A stretch of DNA of 64,000 nucleotides from Croceibacterium_A sp035555595 (GTDB lineage: Bacteria > Pseudomonadota > Alphaproteobacteria > Sphingomonadales > Sphingomonadaceae): the NCBI GenBank assembly GCA_035555595.1, contig DATMGK010000054.1, positions 16,721 through 80,720 on the forward strand, given 5' to 3'. The notes beneath the pieces are model-generated. The model did no database searches, had not been told where the DNA came from, and was given only the letters and a program-made list of their open reading frames with translations. Positions 36,173 through 44,229 of this stretch are shown here, piece after piece (position 1 is the stretch's first letter; each line of letters begins with the position of its first letter). Both the position numbers and the translations under genes were made by a program.

Positions 36173-38244
36173 GGGGGGCTGGCTGGCGCGCCGCCATCGC
36201 GTCTGTCGCGCTGATCTCGCTATGCGGCGCGGCAGACCGTCCCGCATGGGTGGACGATGCGCGGCTGGGCAATGCCGATGCGGAACCCGGCCAGTGGATG
36301 AGCACCGGGCGCACGTGGGACGAACAGCGGTTCAGCCCGCTGACGCAGATAAACGACGGCAACGTCGGCCAGCTAGGTCTGGCATGGTATGCCGACATCA
36401 ATACCGAACGCGGGATGGAGGCCAGCCCGCTGGCGATCGACGGCGTGCTCTACAACGTGCAGCCGTGGAACATCGTCACCGCCTATGACGGCAAGACTGG
36501 CCGCGTGCTGTGGACCTATGATCCGCAAGTGCCGCTGAAATATGGGCGCATGGCCTGCTGCGACATCGTCTCTCGCGGACTGGCCGCATGGGAAGGCAAA
36601 ATCTACGTCGCCACGCTGGACGGGCGGCTGATCGCGCTGGATGCCGCCAGCGGCAAGCCGCTGTGGTCCACGCTGACGGTGGACCCGACGAAAAGCTACA
36701 CCATCACCGGCGCGCCGCGCGTGTTCGACGGCAAGGTGGTAATCGGCAACGGCGGCGCGGAACTGGGCGTGCGCGGCTATACCAGCGCCTATGAAGCGGC
36801 GACCGGCGAATTGCTGTGGCGTTTCCACACGGTGCCCGGCGATCCAGCGGAAGGGTTTGAAAACGCGGCCATGGAAATGGCGGCGAAGACGTGGACCGGC
36901 GAATGGTGGAAAGCGGGCGGCGGCGGAACGGTGTGGGACAGCCTGTCCTACGACCCGGAACTGAACCTGCTTTACATCGGCACCGGCAACGGATCGCCAT
37001 GGTCACAGAAATGGCGCAGCCCCGGCGGCGGGGACAATCTGTTCCTGGCCTCCATCGTCGCGCTCGATGCCGATACCGGGGAATACCGCTGGCACTACCA
37101 GACCGTGCCGGGGGAGGAGTGGGATTATACCGCCACCCAGCAGATGATTCTGGCCGACATCGGCATCGATGGACGGCAGCGCAAGGTGCTAATGCAGGCG
37201 CCGAAGAACGGGTTCTTCTATGTGCTCGACCGCGAGACGGGAGAGCTGATTTCCGCCGAAAAGTTCGTACCGGTGAACTGGGCCAGCCGGATCGACATGG
37301 AGAGCGGCAGGCCGGTGGAAAATCCCGGCGTCCGTTATGGCACCACGCCGATCATGGTTTCGCCGGGTGCAGGTGGTGGCCACAACTGGAACCCGATGGC
37401 CTACAGCCCGCTGACACGGCTGGTCTATTTGCCGGTGACCGAAACCTACATGGCTTATGGCGCGGCAGAGAGCTTCGAGCCGGGCAGCGGTAGTCTGGGC
37501 ACCAGTTTCACCGGCTTCGATGCGGAGCGAAAGGCTATCGCGGAATATTCCGACGCGCATTCAAAAGGCTGGCTGTCCGCTTGGGACCCCGTGCGCCAGC
37601 GCGAAGTATGGCGCGTCCCCTCTCCCCAGAAGGGCAGCGGGGGCGTGCTCGTGACGGCCGGCAATCTGGTGTTCGAAGGGACCATCGGCACCACCTTCGC
37701 CGCCTATCGCGCCGATACCGGGCAGAAGGTCTGGGAAATGCCGGTGCAGCAGGTGCCGATCGCGGCGCCGATCACTTATACGGTGGATGGCGAACAATAT
37801 ATCGCCGTGAACGCCGGTTGGGGCGGCGGGCTCGCGCATGTGGAACGGTCCAACTACACGCAGTTGTTCCTGTCACGCCCGCGCCTGCTGGTGTTCAAGC
37901 TGGGCGGCACGGCAAAGCTGCCGCCGATGCCCGCTGCTTCTATGGAGGTGCCGGAACTGGCCGCACCCCCCGCCCTGTCCGGAACAGCCGCGCAAGTGGC
38001 GCAAGGCGAAGCGCTTTATGCCGCGAATTGCGCGCTATGCCACGGCGCGGGCGCACGCGGAGGAGTGAAAGACCTGCGCCACATGTCGCCGGAAACCCAT
38101 TCCGCCTTCGCCGACATCGTGCTGCGCGGGACGCGTGAACGCAGCGGCATGGCCAGCTTCGCCGACCTGCTTTCCGAAAGCGAAGCGGAGGCGATCCACC
38201 ATTATCTGATTGCAAGAGCCAACGCCGATTGGGACAGCCGGTGA
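36169..38244 (+). CDS. PQQ-dependent quinohaemoprotein alcohol dehydrogenase (second copy)
   Basis: The 691-residue paralogue of the enzyme at 27444-29549 shares MQAPKNGFFYVLDR, the Cys pair MACCDIV, GTGNGS, PGEEWDYTATQQ and cytochrome motif CALCHG with Met in SGMASFADLL. GTG 36169 overlaps the previous stop and gives a signal peptide (WRAAIASVALISLCGAAD); the longer upstream frame is inside the oxygenase gene. It oxidises an alcohol or aldehyde in the periplasm and passes electrons through haem c. Loop differences, for example RSPGGGDN versus RSNNEGDN, hint at different substrates. Confidence 0.92.
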   Translation: MRGAGWRAAIASVALISLCGAADRPAWVDDARLGNADAEPGQWMSTGRTWDEQRFSPLTQINDGNVGQLGLAWYADINTERGMEASPLAIDGVLYNVQPWNIVTAYDGKTGRVLWTYDPQVPLKYGRMACCDIVSRGLAAWEGKIYVATLDGRLIALDAASGKPLWSTLTVDPTKSYTITGAPRVFDGKVVIGNGGAELGVRGYTSAYEAATGELLWRFHTVPGDPAEGFENAAMEMAAKTWTGEWWKAGGGGTVWDSLSYDPELNLLYIGTGNGSPWSQKWRSPGGGDNLFLASIVALDADTGEYRWHYQTVPGEEWDYTATQQMILADIGIDGRQRKVLMQAPKNGFFYVLDRETGELISAEKFVPVNWASRIDMESGRPVENPGVRYGTTPIMVSPGAGGGHNWNPMAYSPLTRLVYLPVTETYMAYGAAESFEPGSGSLGTSFTGFDAERKAIAEYSDAHSKGWLSAWDPVRQREVWRVPSPQKGSGGVLVTAGNLVFEGTIGTTFAAYRADTGQKVWEMPVQQVPIAAPITYTVDGEQYIAVNAGWGGGLAHVERSNYTQLFLSRPRLLVFKLGGTAKLPPMPAASMEVPELAAPPALSGTAAQVAQGEALYAANCALCHGAGARGGVKDLRHMSPETHSAFADIVLRGTRERSGMASFADLLSESEAEAIHHYLIARANADWDSR

Positions 38245-38263
38245 GAACGAGAGGAAGAACAAG

Positions 38264-38863
38264 ATGATCGCACGCCCGCTTCGACATGCCGCCGCATTCG
38301 CGTCGGCCCTGCTGCTGGCCGGTTCGGCCGTGCCCGCGCTGGCCGAATATGACTATCCCCCCACCTACGCGCAGGATCGTGCGGAGATAGAGGATCTGAC
38401 GGCGCGATACCTGTTCGCCATCGATTACTTCGACTGGGATGCCTACGTCGCCACTTTCGCCCAGGATGGAGAGCTGGAATTCGCCAGCGGCACATCAAAG
38501 GGGCGTGACGCAATCAGGGAGGCCGTGACAAGCTTTTCCAAGCGCATCGGCGAATTCTATCACACCGAAGACGGCAAGCCTGCCCTGCTGCGCCACGTCG
38601 TGCTGCAATCCGCCGTGCGCGTGGAAGGGGACCGGGCGTGGGGCCGTATCCTGTGGGTCGAAATGGCCAATGACGGCCCCGGCGATGAAATGAAGATGGG
38701 CACTTATGGCATCTATGAAGACGAATACACCAAGGCTTCGGGCCGCTGGCTGATCGCCAAGCGCCGCGTGCTCAACGAATTCCTCCCCGGTCGCCGGTCA
38801 GGTCCGAACAACCCGGTCAGCGATATGGACAAGCTGGCAGAAGCCTGGCGCGCAAACCGATAA
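38264..38863 (+). CDS. Secreted SnoaL-like (NTF2-fold) protein
   Basis: The 199-residue protein has a signal peptide (HAAAFASALLLAGSAVPALAE). The SnoaL-like domain begins AEIEDLTARYLFAIDYFDWDAYVATFAQDGELEF. ATG 38264 has GAGAGGAAG upstream; it follows the PQQ gene by 19 bases. It repeats the pairing of PQQ enzyme and SnoaL protein seen on the minus arm, though here it lacks the long Pro-rich tail. Function unknown. Confidence 0.85.
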   Translation: MIARPLRHAAAFASALLLAGSAVPALAEYDYPPTYAQDRAEIEDLTARYLFAIDYFDWDAYVATFAQDGELEFASGTSKGRDAIREAVTSFSKRIGEFYHTEDGKPALLRHVVLQSAVRVEGDRAWGRILWVEMANDGPGDEMKMGTYGIYEDEYTKASGRWLIAKRRVLNEFLPGRRSGPNNPVSDMDKLAEAWRANR

Positions 38864-38871
38864 GAACGCCC

Positions 38872-38911
38872 GATGTCCCGGACCGACGGTTGCATATCTT
38901 CGGGACATCTT
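38872..38911 (+). terminator. Candidate stem-loop terminator after the oxygenase/PQQ/SnoaL operon
   Basis: GATGTCCCG (38872-38880) and CGGGACATC (38901-38909) form a 9-bp perfect stem with a 20-base loop, 8 bases after the SnoaL stop. Only a short T run follows (TTaag), so it may be a weak terminator or an mRNA 3'-end stabiliser. Confidence 0.4.
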
Positions 38912-39032
38912 AAGCTTTCCAATGTAGTAACGGCGTCCGCACCGTCGGAGGGCGCCGCCCCATTCCAGACGGGATGCGCATGGTTTCCATCGCGGTAACC
39001 ACAAGCGAATTCGGTAAACTGGGGCAGCAATC

Positions 39033-40295
39033 GTGACATTCTCTCACGCAGGCAATTGGCAAGGCCGGATCAAGCTGCGCCACATCCTGCTGCTGGGATT
39101 CCTGCTCAGGGCCGCGTGGGCTCTGCTGGTCGATGTAAGCCCCATGTCGGACGGCTTCGTTTACGATCAGTTGGCGCAGCGCATCGCGGGCGGGCACGGC
39201 TATTCATGGCCTACTGGACAGCTGACCGCATACTGGCCTGTCGGTACATCAGCGTTTTACGCCATTATCTACACGGTGTTTGGCCACAATCTCGGCATCG
39301 CCGCAGCAGTGAATGTCCTGCTGGGCACGCTGCTGATCGCCGCCACATATGCGTTGGTAAAAACGCAGTTCGATCGCTGCATCGCCCTGGCGGCAGCCGC
39401 GATTGTGGCCGTGTGGCCAAACTGGATCGCCTTCACCACGATCATTTCCAGCGAGCTGCCCTCAACGCTCGCGTTCACAGCTGCCCTTGCGGTCGCTTTT
39501 TCCGGGCGGGGCAGCGGTTGGATCAGGGCCGCTCTGTCTTCGGCGCTGCTCGTGCTCGCCACCTATTTCCGCGCCAACCTGCTGCCTTTCCTTCTGCTGG
39601 TTCCCGCACTCGGCGCAATCCAGCAGCGAAGCGTGAAGCATCTTGTTGTGCATGGGCTACTGGCGGCGGTGATCGGGACTGCACTGATTGCACCATGGGC
39701 GCTGCGGAACGAGCGCGCATTTGGCGAACGCGTGACGATTTCCACCAACTTCGGCGTCAACCTGTGGATCGGCAACAATCCGCAGGCTGATGGCGGGTAT
39801 ATGGGGCCCCCGCCGATCAACGCCGATCCCGCGCCCACGAACGAAGTGGCTGAAGACAAGCTGTATCGCGAGCACGCAATCAACTTCATCCGCGAGAACC
39901 CCAGCCGTTACCTTCAGCTTTCGCTGGCGCGCGTGGTGCAGACCTTTGATCGCGAAACTTACGGGGTGGCCTGGAACGACAATGGCCTGACGGAAAGCGC
40001 AAAACTGCCGCTCAAGGCGATCATGACCGCTTATTGGCTGGCGATTTTTGGCGCCGGGATCGCAGGGCTGGCCGTCTATGTCTGGCAGAAGCCGATGCGC
40101 ATCCTGTCACCGTTCGTGGTGCTTCCGGCGGCGCTGGTCGCGCCATCTATACTGATCATGGCCAGCGAACGTTTCCATTATGGCCTGACGCCCTTCATCG
40201 CCGCATTCGCCGCATATGCGGTTGTCCGATTCCTGCCGCTGGTGCATCGAGGGCCGCAGAGCGACGGATGGGGGAATGGCGTTCCCAATGGCTGA
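39033..40295 (+). CDS. GT-C type membrane glycosyltransferase-like protein
   Basis: The 420-residue protein has about nine to ten membrane helices and a DGFVYDQLAQRIAGGHGYSW loop after the first helix, like the acidic loop of GT39/ArnT/PMT-type enzymes that use polyprenyl-phosphate sugars. The GTG start has GGGGCAG nearby. The downstream genes look able to make a polyprenyl-phosphoryl pentose, so this protein may use it as donor to modify an envelope glycan or protein. That role is inferred from context. It overlaps the next gene by 8 bases. Confidence 0.75.
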   Translation: MTFSHAGNWQGRIKLRHILLLGFLLRAAWALLVDVSPMSDGFVYDQLAQRIAGGHGYSWPTGQLTAYWPVGTSAFYAIIYTVFGHNLGIAAAVNVLLGTLLIAATYALVKTQFDRCIALAAAAIVAVWPNWIAFTTIISSELPSTLAFTAALAVAFSGRGSGWIRAALSSALLVLATYFRANLLPFLLLVPALGAIQQRSVKHLVVHGLLAAVIGTALIAPWALRNERAFGERVTISTNFGVNLWIGNNPQADGGYMGPPPINADPAPTNEVAEDKLYREHAINFIRENPSRYLQLSLARVVQTFDRETYGVAWNDNGLTESAKLPLKAIMTAYWLAIFGAGIAGLAVYVWQKPMRILSPFVVLPAALVAPSILIMASERFHYGLTPFIAAFAAYAVVRFLPLVHRGPQSDGWGNGVPNG

Positions 40296-41724
40296 TACTG
40301 GGCAAAGGGTCCTCGCGGTGGACCTCGACGGAACACTGCTGCGTTCCGACATGCTGTTCGAAAGCTTCTGGTCGGCTCTTGCCGGGCGCTGGTCCACGCC
40401 TTTCGCCGCTATGCGCGGACTGGCCGGTGGGCGCGCCAGCCTGAAACAGACGTTGAGCGGCCTCGCCAATGTCGACGTTACCGGCCTGCCTTATGACGAA
40501 GCTGTGATCGCCCACATCCACAAATGGCGTGAAGACGGCGGCAAGGCGGTGCTTGTCACCGCCACCGACAGCAAGCTGGCAGAAGCGATCGCCAACCATC
40601 TCGGGATCTTCGACGAGGTTCACGGATCGGATGGCAAGCGCAACCTGAAGGGGGCGGCCAAGGCAGCCTTTCTGGAAGAGCGATACGGCCCGCGCGGCTT
40701 CGCCTACATGGGCGATTGTGACGTCGATCTGGCCGTGTGGGACAAGGCAGGCAGCGCGGTTGCCGTTACCAGCAACGCCGGGCTGCGGCGCAAGCTGCAA
40801 CAGCTGCACGATACGGCGGAGTTTATCGATCGACCCCCACCGAAGGCGAAGTCTTATCTGAAGGCGTTGCGCCCGCATCAGTGGTCGAAGAACCTGCTGA
40901 TCTTCCTGCCGATGTTCGCGGCACAACAGCTGGACATCGAAACGCTGGTCCGCAGCGTGATCGCTTTCGTTGCTTTCAGCCTGATCGCCTCCAGCGTCTA
41001 TGTGCTGAACGACTTGCTGGATTTGTCACCCGACCGTGCGCACCCGCGAAAGCGCAATCGCCCGTTCGCTTCCGGTGCGGTCCCGATTGCACATGGCACA
41101 TGGCTGGCCGCAGGCTGCCTGATCGGCGGTTTCGCCGCCGCCCTTTCGCTGGGGTGGCCGTTTACATTGGCCATGACGGCCTATTACCTGCTCACTCTCG
41201 CCTATTCGCTGGACATAAAGCGCAGGCTGGTGATCGACATCTGCGCCCTCGCCACCTTGTACATGATGCGCATCATTGCAGGTGGGGCGGCCACCGGCAT
41301 TCCTCTTTCGGTCTGGCTGCTGGCCTTTGCGCTGTTCTTCTTCTTCTCGCTGGCGGCGGTGAAGCGGCAGGCAGAACTGATCGACGCAGCCAACACCGGA
41401 AAGCTGAAGGCGCATGGCCGGGGCTATCAGGTTCCCGACGTAGCGATCGTATCACAGATGGCCATCGCATCGGGCCTCGTATCCGTGCTCGTCATGGCGC
41501 TTTACGTCAATTCGCCAACGGTCGTGACGCTGTATCACAATCCGCCCGCCATGTGGGGCGTCTGCCTGATCCTGCTCTACTGGATCAGCAGGATGGTGAT
41601 GCTGACGCATCGGGGACACATGCATGATGACCCGATCGTCTTCGCCGCGAAAGATCCGAACAGTATCGTCTGCGGGGTATTGATCGGTATCTGCGCGCTG
41701 GCCGCGGTGGTCCCCCTGCCGTGA
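40288..41724 (+). CDS. HAD phosphatase-UbiA prenyltransferase fusion (DPPR synthase-like)
   Basis: The 478-residue protein joins two enzymes. Residues ~8-190 are a HAD domain with motif I VDLDGTLL (Asp12, Asp14), motif II TATDS and motif IV GDCDVD. Residues ~195-478 are a UbiA prenyltransferase with NDLLDLSPDRAHPRKRNRP (first Asp-rich motif), YSLDIKRRLVIDI (second) and several membrane helices. UbiA proteins of this branch (Rv3806c-like) transfer phosphoribose from PRPP to decaprenyl phosphate; the fused HAD could then remove the 5-phosphate. ATG 40288 gives an 8-nt overlap with the previous gene; ATG 40276 is an alternative. Confidence 0.85.
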   Translation: MADTGQRVLAVDLDGTLLRSDMLFESFWSALAGRWSTPFAAMRGLAGGRASLKQTLSGLANVDVTGLPYDEAVIAHIHKWREDGGKAVLVTATDSKLAEAIANHLGIFDEVHGSDGKRNLKGAAKAAFLEERYGPRGFAYMGDCDVDLAVWDKAGSAVAVTSNAGLRRKLQQLHDTAEFIDRPPPKAKSYLKALRPHQWSKNLLIFLPMFAAQQLDIETLVRSVIAFVAFSLIASSVYVLNDLLDLSPDRAHPRKRNRPFASGAVPIAHGTWLAAGCLIGGFAAALSLGWPFTLAMTAYYLLTLAYSLDIKRRLVIDICALATLYMMRIIAGGAATGIPLSVWLLAFALFFFFSLAAVKRQAELIDAANTGKLKAHGRGYQVPDVAIVSQMAIASGLVSVLVMALYVNSPTVVTLYHNPPAMWGVCLILLYWISRMVMLTHRGHMHDDPIVFAAKDPNSIVCGVLIGICALAAVVPLP

Positions 41725-42149
41725 CCTTGCAAACGCTGATACTGCGCTACGCATCGTTTGCGGTGCTGGCCACCTTCGTCAATCTGGCGACGCAGCGCCT
41801 GATACTGGCGCGCGATCAGGATACGTTGCACTTCGCGGCAGCGGTGGGCGCTGGCACCATCGCCGGGCTGGTGGTGAAGTACGTGCTCGACAAGCGGTGG
41901 ATTTTCGATGACCGCAGCGCCGGGCTGCGCAACCACGGTCGTCAGTTCACGCTCTATACCGTGATGGGCCTGGTCACCACGGCGATTTTCTGGGGCACGG
42001 AAACGGCGTTCTGGCTGATCTGGCGGACGGACCTGATGCGCGAAGCAGGCGCGCTGCTGGGCCTTGCGTGCGGCTATGTGGTGAAATTCCAGCTCGACCG
42101 GCGCTTTGTTTTTACGGACGCCCAGCTGAAGCTGGGTCGCGGCGCATGA
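41721..42149 (+). CDS. GtrA-family membrane protein
   Basis: The 142-residue protein has four predicted helices and the family ending YVVKFQLDRRFVF, preceded by a first-half repeat YVLDKRWIF. GtrA-like proteins are thought to flip or shuttle polyprenyl-linked sugars across the inner membrane. The GTG start overlaps the previous stop (GTGA) and its own stop overlaps the next ATG (ATGA), which places it firmly in the pentose-lipid operon. Confidence 0.87.
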   Translation: MTLQTLILRYASFAVLATFVNLATQRLILARDQDTLHFAAAVGAGTIAGLVVKYVLDKRWIFDDRSAGLRNHGRQFTLYTVMGLVTTAIFWGTETAFWLIWRTDLMREAGALLGLACGYVVKFQLDRRFVFTDAQLKLGRGA

Positions 42150-43468
42150 AGCTGTCCGGCTGGGGGCGCTTCCCGGTCAGGGATTGCAAGGTCGCCACTG
42201 CCCGGGGGGACGCCGCTGTTGCGGAGTTCGTCCAAAGCGGGCCGCTGATCGCGCGTGGCAATGGTCGCGGATATGGCGATTGCGCTCTGAACCCCGCTCT
42301 GACGCTGAACATGCGCCAGATGAACCGGATGCTGGCCTTCGATGCGACTGAAGGTCTGCTGGCGGTCGAAGCGGGCGTTCTACTCTCCGATATTATCGCC
42401 ACCTTCCTTCCGCGCGGATGGTTTCCATTCGTGACGCCGGGCACGAAGTTCGTGACGGTGGGCGGAATGATCGCGGCCGATGTTCACGGCAAGAACCACC
42501 ACCGCGACGGCAGCGTGGGGCGCTTTATCGAATGGCTGGACCTTGTCGGTGCCGACGGGAAAGTCCGTCGATGTTCGCGTGATGAGAATGCCGATCTGTT
42601 CAACTGGACTATCGGCGGCATGGGCCTGACTGGTGTAATCTTGCGCGCGGCGATGCGTCTGCGGCCGGTGGAAAGCGGCTGGATCAGGCAGACCGCCCTG
42701 CCCGCGCCTGATCTGGACGCAGCCATCAGGATCTTCGAGGAATCCCTCGACGCGACGTATTCCGTGGCATGGATCGATTGTCTGGCTAGCGGGCCACGGC
42801 TGGGCCGGTCGCTGGTCATGCTGGGCGAACACTCGACACAGGACGAACTGCCTGAAGCAGAACTGGCGAACCGCTGGGCAATGCAGGGCAAGAAGAAGAT
42901 CAACGTTCCCTTCGACCTGCCATCGGGCTTGCTGAACCGCTTCACCGTGGGGGCGTTCAACAGCGCCTATTACTGGAACGGGCGGCGCACTGCGGGCGCA
43001 CGGCTGGTTGACTGGGACAGCTATTTCTATCCGCTGGATGCGATCGGCAACTGGAACCGCATCTATGGCGCGCAGGGCTTCGCGCAGTTCCAGTGCGCGC
43101 TGCCGCTGGACACGGCAGCGGCGGGTCTGCGGGAACTGCTGGACGCGATCGCGCGGGCAGGCGCGGGATCGTTCCTGGCGGTGCTGAAACGTTTCGGGCC
43201 GCGTGGCGAGGGGATTTCCTTCCCGATGCCCGGCTATACGCTGGCCCTCGACATTCCGGCCTCGACCGGCGGACTTGAGCTACTCGACCGGCTGGACGAA
43301 GTGGCATTGGCCCATGGAGGGAGATTTTACTTGGCGAAGGACAGCCGCATGGGCGCACGCGTGTTTCAGCAATCGGAAAACCGCGCCGGCCAGTTCCGCG
43401 CCTTGCGCGAGGCGAAGTGGCTGAGCGAACGCTTCACATCCGTTCAGTCCGAAAGGCTCGGCCTGTGA
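42146..43468 (+). CDS. FAD-linked oxidase, DprE1-like
   Basis: The 440-residue flavoprotein has the VAO-type FAD domain: RGNGRGYGDCALN and the ADVHGKNHHRDGSVG segment, very like DprE1, the oxidase of decaprenyl-phosphoryl-ribose 2'-epimerase. LAKDSRM near the C-terminus also fits. Cys317 in FQCALP may correspond to the Cys that benzothiazinone drugs attack in mycobacterial DprE1, but I cannot align it with certainty. It should oxidise the 2'-OH of a polyprenyl-phosphoryl ribose to a keto sugar. It is followed by a DprE2-like reductase (GTGA overlap), the expected partner. Confidence 0.88.
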   Translation: MKLSGWGRFPVRDCKVATARGDAAVAEFVQSGPLIARGNGRGYGDCALNPALTLNMRQMNRMLAFDATEGLLAVEAGVLLSDIIATFLPRGWFPFVTPGTKFVTVGGMIAADVHGKNHHRDGSVGRFIEWLDLVGADGKVRRCSRDENADLFNWTIGGMGLTGVILRAAMRLRPVESGWIRQTALPAPDLDAAIRIFEESLDATYSVAWIDCLASGPRLGRSLVMLGEHSTQDELPEAELANRWAMQGKKKINVPFDLPSGLLNRFTVGAFNSAYYWNGRRTAGARLVDWDSYFYPLDAIGNWNRIYGAQGFAQFQCALPLDTAAAGLRELLDAIARAGAGSFLAVLKRFGPRGEGISFPMPGYTLALDIPASTGGLELLDRLDEVALAHGGRFYLAKDSRMGARVFQQSENRAGQFRALREAKWLSERFTSVQSERLGL

Positions 43469-44217
43469 ACACGAATACCGTGGCCAAGGGGCCGGTCCTG
43501 ATCCTCGGCGCGCGTTCCGACATTGCCCGAGCGACCGCCCATCGGTTTGCCAAGGCAGGCCACCCAATCCTGCTGGCCGCCCGTCAGGCCGAACGGCTGG
43601 AGGCGGACCGCGCCGATCTGCAGGTGCGTTATGGCGTGCTGGCAACCGTGCACGAATTTGACGTACTGGCGACCGAAAGCCATGCCGCATTCGTGGACAG
43701 CCTGCCCGCGCTGCCGGAAATCGCGGTTTGCGCGGTAGGCCTGCTGGGCAAGCAGGAGGAAGATGAACACGATACGGCATCAGCCGTTCGCGTGATCCGC
43801 ACCAATTTCGAAGGACCGGCGAGTATTCTGGCGGTGTTGGCCGATCGTTTCGAGGAACGGCGCCACGGCACGCTGGTGGGCATCAGTTCCGTGGCTGGCG
43901 AGAGGGGCCGCGCGTCGAATTACATCTATGGATCGGCGAAAGCGGGCTTCACGGCCTATCTCTCTGGCCTGCGCAACCGGCTGGCGAAGCGGGGCGTGCA
44001 TGTCGTCACCGTGCTGCCCGGCTTTGTGGATACGGCGATGACGGCGGGGATGGACCTGCCCAAGCCGCTTACCGCACAGCCGGATGAAATAGCCGAAGCC
44101 ATCCATCGCGCCGTGAGCGGCAGCAGGAACACGATCTACGCCCGTCGCATCTGGCAACCGATCATGATGGTGATCCGGTCGATTCCAGAGGGGATCTTCA
44201 AGAAGCTGAGCATCTGA
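43465..44217 (+). CDS. Short-chain dehydrogenase, DprE2-like
   Basis: The 250-residue SDR has the nucleotide motif ILGARSDIARATAHRFA, catalytic Ser in VGISSVAGERG and YIYGSAKAG with the Tyr-x3-Lys pair. The Ser before Lys and the RGRASNYIYG context match DprE2, which reduces the keto sugar to give polyprenyl-phosphoryl-arabinose. GTG 43465 overlaps the DprE1-like stop. A C-terminal hydrophobic/basic segment (IMMVIRSIPEGIFKKL) may hold it at the membrane. Confidence 0.87.
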   Translation: MNTNTVAKGPVLILGARSDIARATAHRFAKAGHPILLAARQAERLEADRADLQVRYGVLATVHEFDVLATESHAAFVDSLPALPEIAVCAVGLLGKQEEDEHDTASAVRVIRTNFEGPASILAVLADRFEERRHGTLVGISSVAGERGRASNYIYGSAKAGFTAYLSGLRNRLAKRGVHVVTVLPGFVDTAMTAGMDLPKPLTAQPDEIAEAIHRAVSGSRNTIYARRIWQPIMMVIRSIPEGIFKKLSI

Positions 44218-44229
44218 CGGCCGCGGCCC

